This document shows, in pieces, positions 45,839 through 57,415 of a DNA stretch of 64,000 nt. The translations under genes and the position numbers were made by a program. Origin of the DNA: Brachymonas denitrificans. Its GTDB lineage: Bacteria > Pseudomonadota > Gammaproteobacteria > Burkholderiales > Burkholderiaceae_C. Numbering within the stretch: position 1 is the first letter of the stretch; every line of letters starts with the position of its first letter. Below the pieces are notes generated by a model. That model ran no database searches, was not told the origin of the DNA, and saw only the letters and a list, made by a program, of their open reading frames with translations. Location of the stretch: NCBI RefSeq assembly GCF_907163135.1, contig NZ_CAJQUA010000001.1, forward strand, positions 1,875,001 to 1,939,000, given 5' to 3'.

Positions 45839-46744
45839 ATGTCCATCCTGATTTCCGGTTCCGTCGCCTTTGACCACATCCTCGAGTTCGGCGGCCATTT
45901 TGCCGAGCACATCCTGCCCGGCCAGCTCGACAAGCTGAGCGTTTCCTTCCTGACGCCGCAGATGCGCAGCGACTACGGCGGCTGCGCCGGCAATATCGCC
46001 TATGCCGTGCGCCAGCTGGGCGGCACCGCGCTGCCGCTGGCCACCGTGGGGCAGGACGGCGGGCACTATCTGGAGCGCCTGCGCCAGCTGGGCATTTCGA
46101 CCGAGCATATCGCGGTGGCGAATGACTGCTACACGGCCCAGTGCACCATCGTGACGGACAACCGGCAGAACCAGATCACCGCCTTCCACCCGGGCGCCAT
46201 GGCGCAGGCGCACCTCAATCCGGTGCCGCAGGACAAGCCGATCGGCGTCGCCATCGTCTCGCCCAACGGCAAGGAGGCCATGCAGCAGCATGCCGAGCAG
46301 CTGCATGCGGCGGGCATTCCCTTCGTGTTCGATCCGGGTCAGGGCATGCCGATGTTCAATGCCGAGGAACTGCAGCGCCTGATCGATCTGGCGACCTGGA
46401 CCACGCTGAACGAATATGAAGCCCTGCTGCTGTGCGAGAAGCTGGGCTATGACCGCGCGGCGCTGTCGCGCCAGTTGCGTGGCCTGGTGGTGACGCTAGC
46501 CGAATCCGGCTGCGAGGTCTGGCGCGAGGGCAGCTGCGAACTGGTGCCGGCAGTGGCGCCGGCCGCCGTGGTCGATCCCACCGGCTGTGGCGATGCCTGG
46601 CGCGGCGCGCTGCTGCACGGGCTGGAGCAGGGCTGGGATCTGGCGCGCTGCGCACGCCTGGGCAACTACATGGGCGCGCTCAAGGTAGCCCATCGCGGAC
46701 CGCAGAACTACCAGGTGGATCCGGCGGTGGTGGCCGGCTACTGA
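45839..46744 (+). CDS. PfkB-family carbohydrate kinase, adenosine kinase-like
   Basis: A 301-residue ribokinase-fold enzyme. PfkB signature 2 is DPTGCGDAWRGALLHG, with the catalytic Asp at its GCGD. The N-terminal substrate site is MSILISGSVAFDHIL...YGGCAGNIAYAVRQLGG. The sequence resembles the adenosine kinases of Burkholderiales, which recycle adenosine from S-adenosylhomocysteine breakdown; the exact substrate is inferred. It stands alone, 170 bp after prmA. Confidence 0.88.
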   Translation: MSILISGSVAFDHILEFGGHFAEHILPGQLDKLSVSFLTPQMRSDYGGCAGNIAYAVRQLGGTALPLATVGQDGGHYLERLRQLGISTEHIAVANDCYTAQCTIVTDNRQNQITAFHPGAMAQAHLNPVPQDKPIGVAIVSPNGKEAMQQHAEQLHAAGIPFVFDPGQGMPMFNAEELQRLIDLATWTTLNEYEALLLCEKLGYDRAALSRQLRGLVVTLAESGCEVWREGSCELVPAVAPAAVVDPTGCGDAWRGALLHGLEQGWDLARCARLGNYMGALKVAHRGPQNYQVDPAVVAGY

Positions 46745-46757
46745 GCGTCGCGCGTAA

Positions 46758-46799
46758 GCACGGGCACGGGCACGGGCACGGGCACGGGCACGGGCACGG
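46758..46799. repeat. Hexanucleotide tandem repeat (CGGGCA)6
   Basis: Six perfect copies of CGGGCA occupy 46761-46796, flanked by GCA and CGG. It lies 14 bases after the kinase stop codon. On either strand the region would read as Arg-Ala or Gly-His/Thr-Gly repeats, but no real gene covers it. Such a perfect short repeat could vary in copy number by slippage. Confidence 0.95.
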
Positions 46800-46959
46800 A
46801 GCCATTGTGGCCCTGCCATGAAGAGCACATTCGCCTGACCTAGCTTCGGGCGCAACAAGGCCGCCCTCCTCCTCGCGGAAGAAGGCGGCAAAGCCGGACG
46901 CCGCGCTTGCCTGCGGAGCCCGGATCCTTCAGTTCGTCAGGACCCTGAAGCGCGTGCGC

Positions 46960-47826
46960 TCAGGGCTTGCGGCCAGACGGGAAAGGCCAGGCGGCTTGCG
47001 GATTCAGCTGGGTCTTGGCAGCAGGCGCTGCCTTCACCGGGCTTGCCTTGGCGGCAGCCGTTTTGCGGGGTGCGCTCACCTTGGTGGCGGTCGTGATGGC
47101 TGCGGCCTTGGGTGCTGTGGCCTTGGGTGCCGCTGCCTTGGGTGCCGCTGCCTTGGTGGCCGCCTTGGGTGCTGCGGCTTTGGGTGCAGCCGCCCTGGAC
47201 GCCACGGCCTTGGCAGCAGGCTTGGCGGCCGTGCTCGCGGACTTGGCAGCAGCTGTTTTCTTCGTTACCGGGGCCGCGGCGGTGGCTGCCGCCGCGTCGG
47301 CGGACTTGGTGCTGGTGCCTGTCTTGCTGGTGGCAGACTTCGCCGCAGCTGCCTTGGGCTCAGCCGGTTTTGCCGCGGCTGCAGGGGATGCCTTCTTCAC
47401 GGTGGCTGCCTTGGCAGCAGTCGTCGTGGCCGTTGCGGGCTTGGCGGCGGCCTCAGCGACTGCGGGTTTGCTGGCGGCCGACTTGGCTGCTGCGGCAGGT
47501 TTGGCAGCGGTCGTCTTGCTTGCGGCGGGCTTGGCTGCGGCCGGTTTGGTCGCTGCCTTGACAGGGGCAGCCGCCTTGGTTGCAACCGCCTCAGCCGCAG
47601 CCACCTTGGTCGCACTCGCAGCGGGCTTCGCCGCAGCCGCCTTGGCTGTCGTTGCAGGCTTGGCGGCAGCCGCCGTCTTCGCAGTAGTCGCCTTCACCGC
47701 AGTCGCTGCCGCCTTGGCCGGAGCCTTGCGTGCAGCGGGTTTGGCGGCGGTGGTGGTCGGGGTGGCAGCCTCGTCCGCCTTGCTGGCGGTGCTCTTGGGG
47801 GTAGCCGGTTTCTTGGCAGTGGCCAT
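46960..47826 (-). CDS. Histone H1-like Ala/Lys/Pro-rich protein
   Basis: A 288-residue low-complexity protein made almost only of Ala, Lys, Pro, Thr and Ser: MATAKKPATPKSTASK, then many KPAA, KAAA and APKAAAPKAA units. It ends with a non-repetitive tag LNPQAAWPFPSGRKP that looks conserved. It resembles the bacterial histone H1-like or AlgP-like DNA-binding proteins. The role is probably nucleoid compaction or modulation of transcription; this is from composition only. AAGGAGACCCTG precedes the start. Length is likely to differ between strains because of the internal near-repeats (CCTTGGGTGCCG at 47108-47180). Confidence 0.85.
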   Translation of the reverse strand: MATAKKPATPKSTASKADEAATPTTTAAKPAARKAPAKAAATAVKATTAKTAAAAKPATTAKAAAAKPAASATKVAAAEAVATKAAAPVKAATKPAAAKPAASKTTAAKPAAAAKSAASKPAVAEAAAKPATATTTAAKAATVKKASPAAAAKPAEPKAAAAKSATSKTGTSTKSADAAAATAAAPVTKKTAAAKSASTAAKPAAKAVASRAAAPKAAAPKAATKAAAPKAAAPKATAPKAAAITTATKVSAPRKTAAAKASPVKAAPAAKTQLNPQAAWPFPSGRKP

Positions 47827-48009
47827 CAGGGTCTCCTTGTGATCTCAAGCGTGCGGCAAGCAGCGCTTCCGGCGGCACGGAACACCGGAAACGACCCAGG
47901 GCGCCCACCCCCGACGGGGATGCGCGCCTTGAATTCAAACGGACTGCCTGCCTCTGCGCGGCCCTGGGGCCCACGCGCTGGTCAGGAAGACCTCATATTG
48001 TGACCGACA

Positions 48010-49158
48010 TCATTCCCATGAGAGCGCCCCGCCGGTCTGGTACTCGATCACGCGGGTTTCGAAGAAGTTGCGCTCCTTCTTCAGGTCGATCATCTCGCTC
48101 ATCCACGGGAATGGATTGGTTTCGTTCGGGAACAGTTCTTCCAGGCCGATCTGCGTCGCGCGGCGGTTGGCGATGTAGCGCAGGTAGCCCTTGAACATCG
48201 AAGCATTCATGCCGAGCACGCCACGCGGCATGGTGTCTTCGGCGTACTGGTACTCGAGCTCGACGGCCTCGCGGAACAGCGCGCGGATCTCGTCCTTGAA
48301 GGCAGGCGTCCACAAGTGCGGGTTCTCGAGCTTGATGGTGTTGATCAGGTCGATGCCGAAGTTGCAGTGCATGGATTCGTCGCGCAGGATGTACTGGTAC
48401 TGCTCGGCGGCGCCGGTCATCTTGTTCTGGCGGCCCAGTGCCAGGATCTGCGTGAAGCCGACGTAGAAGAACAGGCCTTCCATCAGGCAGGCGAACACGA
48501 TCAGCGACTTGAGCAGCAGCTGGTCGGCCTCGGGCGTGCCGGTGCTGAAGTCAGGGTCGGTCAGCGCGTTGATGAAGGGGATCAGGAACTGGTCCTTGTT
48601 GCGGATGGAGGCGATCTCGTTGTAGGCGTTGAAGATTTCGCCCTCGTCCAGCCCCAGCGATTCGACGATGTACTGGTAGGCATGGGTGTGGATCGCTTCC
48701 TCGAAGGCCTGGCGCAGCAGGAACTGGCGGCACTCGGGCGCCGTGATGTGGCGGTAGGTGCCGAGCACGATGTTGTTGGCGGCGAGCGAGTCGGCCGTGA
48801 CGAAAAAGCCCAGGTTGCGCTTGACGATGCGGCGCTCGTCTTCGGTCAGGCCGTTGGGATCCTTCCAGAGCGCAATGTCGCGCGTCATGTTCACTTCCTG
48901 CGGCATCCAGTGGTTGGCGCAGGTGGCGAGGTATTTGTCCCAGGCCCATTTGTACTTGAAGGGCACCAGCTGGTTGACGTCGGTGTGGCCGTTGATGATG
49001 CGCTTGTCGGCGGCGTTGACGCGCTGGGCCAGCGCGTGCGCCTCCCGTTGCGGAGAGGACAGTGCCGCAGCCGCAGCCGCAGACCGGGGTTGCGCGGCAG
49101 CAGGAGAAATGGCAGGTGAGGCGTCTGCGAGGGCAGTATCGTCGTCCCAGGTGAGCAT
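48010..49158 (-). CDS. nrdB: Ribonucleotide reductase class Ia, beta subunit
   Basis: The radical-generating subunit that makes deoxynucleotides with NrdA. The 382-residue protein carries the di-iron ligands and Tyr in [38 protein letters not shown] and [16 protein letters not shown]. The first 45 residues are Ala-rich and variable, before [32 protein letters not shown]. It has its own promoter in addition to read-through from nrdA. The C-terminus ALSWE is the kind of acidic tail that docks into NrdA. Confidence 0.97.
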   Translation of the reverse strand: MLTWDDDTALADASPAISPAAAQPRSAAAAAALSSPQREAHALAQRVNAADKRIINGHTDVNQLVPFKYKWAWDKYLATCANHWMPQEVNMTRDIALWKDPNGLTEDERRIVKRNLGFFVTADSLAANNIVLGTYRHITAPECRQFLLRQAFEEAIHTHAYQYIVESLGLDEGEIFNAYNEIASIRNKDQFLIPFINALTDPDFSTGTPEADQLLLKSLIVFACLMEGLFFYVGFTQILALGRQNKMTGAAEQYQYILRDESMHCNFGIDLINTIKLENPHLWTPAFKDEIRALFREAVELEYQYAEDTMPRGVLGMNASMFKGYLRYIANRRATQIGLEELFPNETNPFPWMSEMIDLKKERNFFETRVIEYQTGGALSWE

Positions 49159-49178
49159 GGTAAATGTCCTGTTTTCTG

Positions 49179-49207
49179 ATTATGAAAGTAAGTGCGCTTT
49201 ACGGCAA
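49179..49207 (-). promoter_or_regulatory. Promoter upstream of nrdB
   Basis: On the minus strand TTGCCG (49207-49202) and CATAAT (49184-49179) are 17 bases apart, a good sigma-70 match. It would give nrdB a short leader independent of nrdA. Confidence 0.55.
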
Positions 49208-49282
49208 AGCCAAGTTGGCGTCCCTACAGGGAAAATCCGCATGTGTTGCGTGCTGGCGTCGGAGTGGCGGCTGGCAGCAGCG

Positions 49283-49537
49283 TCAGTTCCAGGCATGCGG
49301 GCCAATGGACAGCAGCTGGTCGAGCGGTTCCCCTTGCACGCCGCCCTGAGGTGAATAGCGGTACACCGCCTGCGAGGCAGGCTCGATGGCGATGTAGTCG
49401 CCGCCTTCCTGCGCCAGCGGCCAGTTGCCGGACAGCAGGCGGTAGACGGCAAGTTCCGGGCTGCTGGCGGCCGCCGACCATTCGACGGCTGCAAACTGGC
49501 TCGGGAAACGCGCGGTTTCGATGAAGGCAATGCTCAT
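49283..49537 (-). CDS. Unknown 84-residue protein between nrdA and nrdB
   Basis: MSIAFIETARFPSQFAAVEWSAAASSPELAVYRLLSGNWPLAQEGGDYIAIEPASQAVYRYSPQGGVQGEPLDQLLSIGPHAWN. A small soluble protein without recognised domain, signal or metal motif. GGGAG lies upstream of the ATG. It sits 50 bp after nrdA on the same strand and so is part of the nrd operon. Its position suggests a role linked to ribonucleotide reductase or a hitchhiker; nothing in the sequence decides. Codon use is like that of its neighbours. Confidence 0.7.
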   Translation of the reverse strand: MSIAFIETARFPSQFAAVEWSAAASSPELAVYRLLSGNWPLAQEGGDYIAIEPASQAVYRYSPQGGVQGEPLDQLLSIGPHAWN

Positions 49538-49587
49538 GGCTGACTCCCTGGAAAAGGCCGCACCCGCCGGTGCGGCAACGCGAAAAC

Positions 49588-52551
<2,964 letters not shown>

Positions 52552-52734
52552 CGGGACTTCCTGCTGGGAGCGGCCGGCGCAACGGCTGCGGAGAATGGGG
52601 GCTGCTTGCCCTACCGGGACGGCACCCGGATTGCACTGCGCTGCAAGGGTGCCGCGCCCTGCCCTCGCCGCCTGTCGCCCTGTCTGGCGGAGGTGCGCGG
52701 CTGGTTGAGTGGAAAGCGCGTGAGGGGAATCATA

Positions 52735-52781
52735 ACCACATATCTAGTGTCGATCATAGATAGAAACGCTATTGGTGGTGT
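52735..52781. promoter_or_regulatory. Two NrdR-like boxes upstream of nrdA
   Basis: ACCACATATCTAGTGT (52735-52750) matches the NrdR consensus ACACWATATMTWGTGT at 13 of 16 positions. ACGCTATTGGTGGTGT (52766-52781) matches at 11 of 16. Their starts are 31 bp apart, three helical turns, the spacing NrdR normally needs. They lie in the AT-rich part of the 400-bp gap between ampD and nrdA. The rest of that gap holds no gene. Confidence 0.65.
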
Positions 52782-52955
52782 TTTTGACTGTTTTTTGGAC
52801 AAAACAGGGCCGCCCTCTCTCCCACGTGGAAAGCGCTTGCCTCAAAATAGGGGGAGGCGCTGAAACAGGCTGTGTACAAGGGGGCGCACAGGCGTCAGCA
52901 GGCCCGTGCAGTGCGGCTTTTTCTGCGCAGATCAGGGCTTGATTACTCTGAAATT

Positions 52956-53534
52956 TCAGGGTGCAACTTGCTCAGGAAACCATTCCCGCGGCCAGTGCGT
53001 GAGCTGCTGCAGCCGCGGCCAGTCGAAGCCGGGACCGGGGTCCTGCTTGCGGCCGGGTGCGATGTGTTCGTGGCCGGCCACATGGGCCAGCGGGTACTGC
53101 AGGCGGATGGCTTCGCCAAGTTCGGCCAGCGCCTGGTACTGGGCCGGCTCGAAGGTATCGCCTTCCAGACCTTCCAGCTCCACGCCGATGGAATCGTCAT
53201 TGCAGTTGCTGCGTTCGCGCCAGCAGGAGGGACCTGCGTGCCAGGCGCGGTCATCGCAGCTGACGAACTGCCACAGGCTGCCGTCGCGCCGGATCAGGAA
53301 ATGGCTGGACACTTCCAGCCCGCGGATCTGCTGGAAGTAGGGATGGGCGTCCCAGTCGAGCGTGTTGGCGAACAGCTGCAGCACTTCGGGGCCACCGTAC
53401 TGCCCCGGTGGCAGGCTGATGGAATGCACGACCAGCAGGTCGATGCACGCGCCTTGCGGGCGCGGGCCGAAGTTGGGCGAGGGCTGATGGGCGGCGTGGC
53501 GATACCAGCCGCGGTTCCACAGAGGCTGTCTCAT
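52956..53534 (-). CDS. ampD: 1,6-anhydro-N-acetylmuramyl-L-alanine amidase AmpD
   Basis: A cytosolic zinc amidase that strips peptides from anhydro-muropeptides during cell-wall recycling and so sets AmpC induction. The 192-residue protein begins MRQPLWNRGWYRHAAHQPSPNFGPRP. Zinc ligands are H37 (LLVVHSISLPP), H155 and D165 in the hallmark GHEHIAPGRKQDPGPGFDW. The start is where family homology begins; the frame is open upstream without sense. No ampR or ampC is nearby. Confidence 0.95.
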   Translation of the reverse strand: MRQPLWNRGWYRHAAHQPSPNFGPRPQGACIDLLVVHSISLPPGQYGGPEVLQLFANTLDWDAHPYFQQIRGLEVSSHFLIRRDGSLWQFVSCDDRAWHAGPSCWRERSNCNDDSIGVELEGLEGDTFEPAQYQALAELGEAIRLQYPLAHVAGHEHIAPGRKQDPGPGFDWPRLQQLTHWPREWFPEQVAP

Positions 53535-53652
53535 GCGGCCGCCTTGGGGATGCCTGCTGCCGGAGTCAGGCGCTCCGCAGGGGTCTGGGGAGCTGCCAGT
53601 GTATGCCGAGCCGATGGAGCCCGACGAGCAGCCGCGCTCCCTGGCGGCCTCT

Positions 53653-53907
53653 TCATGACGATACCCCGTTGTGTTCCGCCGGGCTGCGTGCGCCGAGGCG
53701 CGCATGCTCCTTGCTGCAGAACCATTGGCCGTCATGCTGCACCCCGTCCTGCCGCACCACGTGCACACCGCAGTGGGCACAGCGCACCGTGGCCTGCGGC
53801 ACGCGCGGCGCCTGCGCGGCACGGCGCTCGCGCAAGGCATCCTTGCGGTTGCTGTTCCAGATCCAGAAGGCGATCGCGACGACCGCCAGCACCACCAGGT
53901 ATTTCAT
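53653..53907 (-). CDS. PP0621-like membrane-anchored zinc-finger protein
   Basis: An 84-residue protein with an N-terminal membrane helix (MKYLVVLAVVAIAFWIW) and a short treble-clef-like finger: C43-x2-C46 (CAHC), then C64 and H68 (WFCSKEHA). This matches the PP0621 family of small pseudomonad and betaproteobacterial proteins of unknown function. Upstream in-frame codons are ignored because the membrane helix marks the start. It lies between ampD and ypjD on the same strand. Confidence 0.8.
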   Translation of the reverse strand: MKYLVVLAVVAIAFWIWNSNRKDALRERRAAQAPRVPQATVRCAHCGVHVVRQDGVQHDGQWFCSKEHARLGARSPAEHNGVSS

Positions 53908-54060
53908 CGCTGTGTTCGGGTTGGCTGCTGACTGCGTGCGGCAATGCACGGGCTCACAGCGGGGTAAGGGAATGACGGTGCAATGCCGCGCACACCCGCT
54001 ACGGGAAATGGTGCGTCGGCAGGCAGGACTTGGCGCCAGTGCGGCGCATGCGACAGATGA

Positions 54061-54897
54061 TCAGCCACGGTGCAGCACCACCTCCAGCATGAAGTGGTAG
54101 CCTACATAGCTCAGCAGCAACAGGCCGGCACCGGCATACACCATGCGCACCGCACGCTGACCGCGCCAGCCCAGGCTGTGGCGGCCCCAGAGCAGGGCCG
54201 CGAACACCACCCAGGACAGCAGGGAGAAAATGGTCTTGTGGCTCCAGCGCCAGTGGCTGCTGGTGACTGCGCCATACAGGTGCTCGCTGTAGAACCAGCC
54301 CTGCAGGATAGTGATGGTAAGCAGCACGAAGCCCAGCGTGACGAAGCGGAAGGTGAGCCGTTCGAGCGTGAGCAGGGGCAGCATCTTCGGCCCCTCGTCA
54401 GCGCTTTCGTCTCGCAGCAGGGCCGGGCCTTCGCGCATGCGGGCTTCGGCGCGCGTCATCAGCCAGGCGTGCCAGACCGCGACGGCAAACAGGCCGTAGG
54501 AAGCCAGCCCCAGCGCGAGGTGCAGCGGCAGCAATTCGGAAGTGGCGGACTTGAGCGGCGATCCGGGAAACAGCCAGGCCAGCAGCACGGTAACCGCGCC
54601 GGTGACGGCCAGTCGCCAGCGCAACTGCATCAGCGGGTAGTTGATGCTTTCGACCGCATAGGCCAGCAAGGCCAGCCAGGCCGTCATCGACAGGGCCGGG
54701 CCGAAACCGAAGCGCGGCGGACTGGTCAGCCCGAGGCCGATCACTACGGCATGCAGCAGGGCCGCCACGCCGAGCAGGACGGCGCCGGTGCGGCTCAGCT
54801 TCGCCCGCCCATGACACACACCCGCTGCAGCCAGATAGGCGGCCGCGCTGGCAAAGGTCAATATGGGGACGTAAGACTGGGCACTGGCTACAATCAT
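54061..54897 (-). CDS. ypjD: CcsA/YpjD-like inner membrane protein
   Basis: A 278-residue protein with about eight membrane helices, related to the haem-handling CcsA/CcmC group. Signature parts are LLPLHLALGLASYGLFAVAVWHAWLMTRAEARMREG and ILQGWFYSEHLYGAVTSSHWRWSHKTIFSLLSWVVFAALLWGRHSLGWRGQRAVRM; conserved His residues in LPLHL and SHK fit the group. The tryptophan-rich WWD motif of true CcsA is not seen. It is divergent from ffh, its usual neighbour. Function is uncertain. Confidence 0.88.
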   Translation of the reverse strand: MIVASAQSYVPILTFASAAAYLAAAGVCHGRAKLSRTGAVLLGVAALLHAVVIGLGLTSPPRFGFGPALSMTAWLALLAYAVESINYPLMQLRWRLAVTGAVTVLLAWLFPGSPLKSATSELLPLHLALGLASYGLFAVAVWHAWLMTRAEARMREGPALLRDESADEGPKMLPLLTLERLTFRFVTLGFVLLTITILQGWFYSEHLYGAVTSSHWRWSHKTIFSLLSWVVFAALLWGRHSLGWRGQRAVRMVYAGAGLLLLSYVGYHFMLEVVLHRG

Positions 54898-55019
54898 GGA
54901 CTACAGTTTATCTTCTCCGGCCATGGCTTGTAGCGGATGGGTTTGCTCCGTGTCAAATCCCCGCCGACTGCCCGCCGCCTCGCCTGGCCGTACACCCCCT
55001 TCCGAAAGCGCCCTGCCCC

Positions 55020-56441
55020 ATGGCTTCCGCACTCACCGACAAACTCTCGCGCCTCGTCAAGAACCTGAGCGGCCAGGCGCGCATCACCGAAAGCAACGTG
55101 CAGGACATGCTGCGCGAGGTGCGCATGGCCCTGCTCGAGGCCGACGTGGCGCTGCCGGTGGTGAAGGACTTCATTGCCCGCGTCAAGGACAAGGCCATGG
55201 GCCAGGAGGTGCTGGGCTCGCTCAAGCCGGGCCAGGCGCTGGTCGGCATCGTCAACCGCGAGCTGGCCGCCACCATGGGCGAGGGCATCAGCGACCTGAA
55301 CCTGTCGGTGCAGCCGCCGGCGGTGATCCTGATGGCGGGTCTGCAGGGTGCCGGTAAAACCACGACGACCGGCAAGCTGGCCAAATACCTGATCGAGAAG
55401 CGCAAGAAGAAGGTGCTGACGGTGTCCGGCGACGTGTACCGCCCGGCCGCCATCGAGCAGCTCAAGACCGTGACGCAACAGGTGGGGGCCGAGTGGTTCC
55501 CCAGCTCGCCCGACCAGAAACCGGTGGACATTGCCCGCGCGGCGCTGGACTATGCGAAGAAGCATTACATCGACGTGCTGCTGGTGGATACGGCCGGTCG
55601 TCTGGCCATCGACGAAGCGCTGATGGCCGAGATCAAGGCGCTGCACGGCGCCGTCCATCCAGTGGAAACGCTGCTGGTGGTGGATGCCATGCAGGGCCAG
55701 GATGCGGCCAATACCGCCAAGGCCTTCAAGGAAGCGCTGCCGCTCACCGGCGTGGTGCTGACCAAGCTGGATGGTGACTCGCGCGGTGGTGCAGCGCTGT
55801 CGGTGCGCAAGATTGCCGATGCGCCGATCAAGTTCGCCGGTATCAGCGAGAAGATGGACGGTCTGGAGCAGTTCGACGCCGAACGCCATGCCGGCCGCAT
55901 CCTGGGCATGGGCGATATCGTGGCGCTGGTGGAACAGGTCACTTCCGGCGTGGATATGGAGGCTGCTCAGAAGCTGGCGGCCAAGGTCAAAAAGGGCGAC
56001 GGCTTCGACCTGAACGACTTCCTCGGCCAGCTGCAGCAGATGAAGCAGATGGGCGGCCTGTCCAGCCTGATGGACAAGCTGCCCACGCAGATCACCGCCA
56101 ATGCCAAGCCCGGCGATCTGGACCGTGCCGAGAAGGACATCAAGCGCAAGGAAGGCATCATCTGCAGCATGACGCCTCAGGAGCGCAAGAAGCCCGAGCT
56201 GATCAAGGCCACGCGCAAGCGCCGCATTGCGGCCGGCGCCGGTGTGCAGGTGCAGGAAGTGAACCGGCTGCTCAAGGAATTCGAGCAGATGCAGGAGATG
56301 ATGAAAAAGATGAAAGGCGGCGGGCTGATGAAGATGATGCGCCGCATGGGGGGCATGAAGGGGCTGGGTGGGCTTGGAGGCCTGGGAGGCGGTGGCTTTC
56401 CTGGGGGCGGCTTCCCTCCTGGAGGAGGCTTGCCTCGCTGA
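55020..56441 (+). CDS. ffh: Signal recognition particle protein Ffh
   Basis: The SRP GTPase that brings nascent membrane proteins to FtsY. The N domain is followed by the G domain: GLQGAGKTTTTGKLA (about residue 107), SGDVYRPAAIEQL, VDTAGRLAIDE, TKLDGDSRGGAAL. The methionine-rich M domain follows (LQQMKQMGGLSSLMDKL, EFEQMQEMMKKMKGGGLMKMMRRM) and binds 4.5S RNA and signal sequences. The extreme C-terminus is a Gly-rich tail (GLGGLGGLGGGGFPGGG). It is 473 residues, normal for the family. A TACAAT -10-like element lies about 125 bp upstream, overlapping the ypjD start codon. Confidence 0.97.
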   Translation: MASALTDKLSRLVKNLSGQARITESNVQDMLREVRMALLEADVALPVVKDFIARVKDKAMGQEVLGSLKPGQALVGIVNRELAATMGEGISDLNLSVQPPAVILMAGLQGAGKTTTTGKLAKYLIEKRKKKVLTVSGDVYRPAAIEQLKTVTQQVGAEWFPSSPDQKPVDIARAALDYAKKHYIDVLLVDTAGRLAIDEALMAEIKALHGAVHPVETLLVVDAMQGQDAANTAKAFKEALPLTGVVLTKLDGDSRGGAALSVRKIADAPIKFAGISEKMDGLEQFDAERHAGRILGMGDIVALVEQVTSGVDMEAAQKLAAKVKKGDGFDLNDFLGQLQQMKQMGGLSSLMDKLPTQITANAKPGDLDRAEKDIKRKEGIICSMTPQERKKPELIKATRKRRIAAGAGVQVQEVNRLLKEFEQMQEMMKKMKGGGLMKMMRRMGGMKGLGGLGGLGGGGFPGGGFPPGGGLPR

Positions 56442-56471
56442 AGCCTCTTGGTACGTTAGAGGCGGAATAGA

Positions 56472-56502
56472 AAATGCCGGCAAGTAGCCGGCATTTGTTT
56501 TT
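56472..56502 (+). terminator. Rho-independent terminator of ffh
   Basis: A perfect 10-bp stem AAATGCCGGC/GCCGGCATTT with AAGTA loop is followed by GTTTTTC. Confidence 0.9.
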
Positions 56503-56546
56503 CTGCATGCTGGCGCGGCAAGAACCACGCCATCAGTCAAGCTGCC

Positions 56547-56720
56547 TTAATTCGGCGGATCGCGGTGGCGCGTGTTGGACACCGCCGTCAGGATGCCGAT
56601 GCCCAGCAGGACCACGGCGCCGATGATGATGTAGAGCTGCGGTACGCCAGCCACCGTTGCGCCCCAGGCGAGGCCGCCGATGACAATCAGGAAGCCGATC
56701 ATGTAGAGCAGGAAGGACAT
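56547..56720 (-). CDS. Small membrane protein of unknown function
   Basis: A 57-residue protein of two membrane helices, MSFLLYMIGFLIVIGGLAWGATVAG and VPQLYIIIGAVVLLGIGILTAV, with a short charged end (SNTRHRDPPN). AAGGAG precedes the ATG at good spacing. No function is known to me. It is convergent with ffh and monocistronic. Confidence 0.8.
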   Translation of the reverse strand: MSFLLYMIGFLIVIGGLAWGATVAGVPQLYIIIGAVVLLGIGILTAVSNTRHRDPPN

Positions 56721-56869
56721 GTTGTTTCTCCTTGAAGTGCTTGCATGTCCTGCATTGTGATCAGCCCTGCCAGGGTGCCCTATCGGCCGGTTACTGCATC
56801 GCGCGTCAGTGCGGTCCGACACGGTCGCCTTTCAGCGACCGTGCTGTTGAAGACCCTTCCCAAGCCCGC

Positions 56870-57415
56870 TCAAGGCTTCGCAAAGGCGGAATATGGGCGC
56901 TTCTGGCTGACCGGGGCAAAGTCCAGCTTGCCGCCTTTCCATTGCAAGGGGCGCCAGCAAACCTCTGCCTCGGCACGCGAACGGAACTGCGTCTGACCGC
57001 ACAGCGGCCCGCCTACGCCCAGCCAGACGCGCGCGGTTTGCCCGCTTCGCTCCAGGTAAACGCCCGACACGCCGTGGGTGAAGGCCTGCTTGGCAGAGCC
57101 GGCCGCATCGCTGACATAGACGCTGACGGAAGCTCCGCCGGATCCCCCGGAGAAGTGCGAAGCCGCACCATCGCAGTCGAACTCGCCTTCATTGATCACG
57201 TAGTCCGCCCGGCCATCGCCGGTGATGTCGGCAGTCTGCAGCAGGCGCGGTGAGCGCTCCGGACGCCCTCCCACGTCCTTGCACTGGGCTCGCATGTCGG
57301 CAATGTGGGCCTTGACAGGGGCTGGCAGAGCGGGAGCCGCCATGGCCGCGGAAGCGCCCAGTCCCAGCCCCCATACCGTCAACAACAACCCGCTCGCCCA
57401 TTGATTTTTGCGCAT
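56870..57415 (-). CDS. Periplasmic protein of unknown function with FG-GAP/EF-hand-like motif
   Basis: A 181-residue protein with a signal peptide (MRKNQWASGLLLTVWGLGLGASAAMA). The mature part has TADITGDGRADYVINEGEFDCDGAASHF, a Ca-binding-loop-like motif with neighbouring Cys residues, then a Gly/Ser-rich patch and YSAFAKP at the end. AAGGAG is six bases before the second of two in-frame ATGs, which is used here. A perfect TATAAT (57450-57445 on the minus strand) lies upstream, so it has its own promoter. Confidence 0.78.
   Translation of the reverse strand: MRKNQWASGLLLTVWGLGLGASAAMAAPALPAPVKAHIADMRAQCKDVGGRPERSPRLLQTADITGDGRADYVINEGEFDCDGAASHFSGGSGGASVSVYVSDAAGSAKQAFTHGVSGVYLERSGQTARVWLGVGGPLCGQTQFRSRAEAEVCWRPLQWKGGKLDFAPVSQKRPYSAFAKP

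Noticed and set aside
46758-46799. Possible CRISPR-like array
   Set aside because: Direct six-base units without spacers are a simple tandem repeat, not a CRISPR array; no cas genes are present.
46954-48003. Gly/Cys/Arg-rich plus-strand frame of 349 codons
   Set aside because: Antisense of the H1-like gene; its composition follows from the complementary codons of Ala and Lys.
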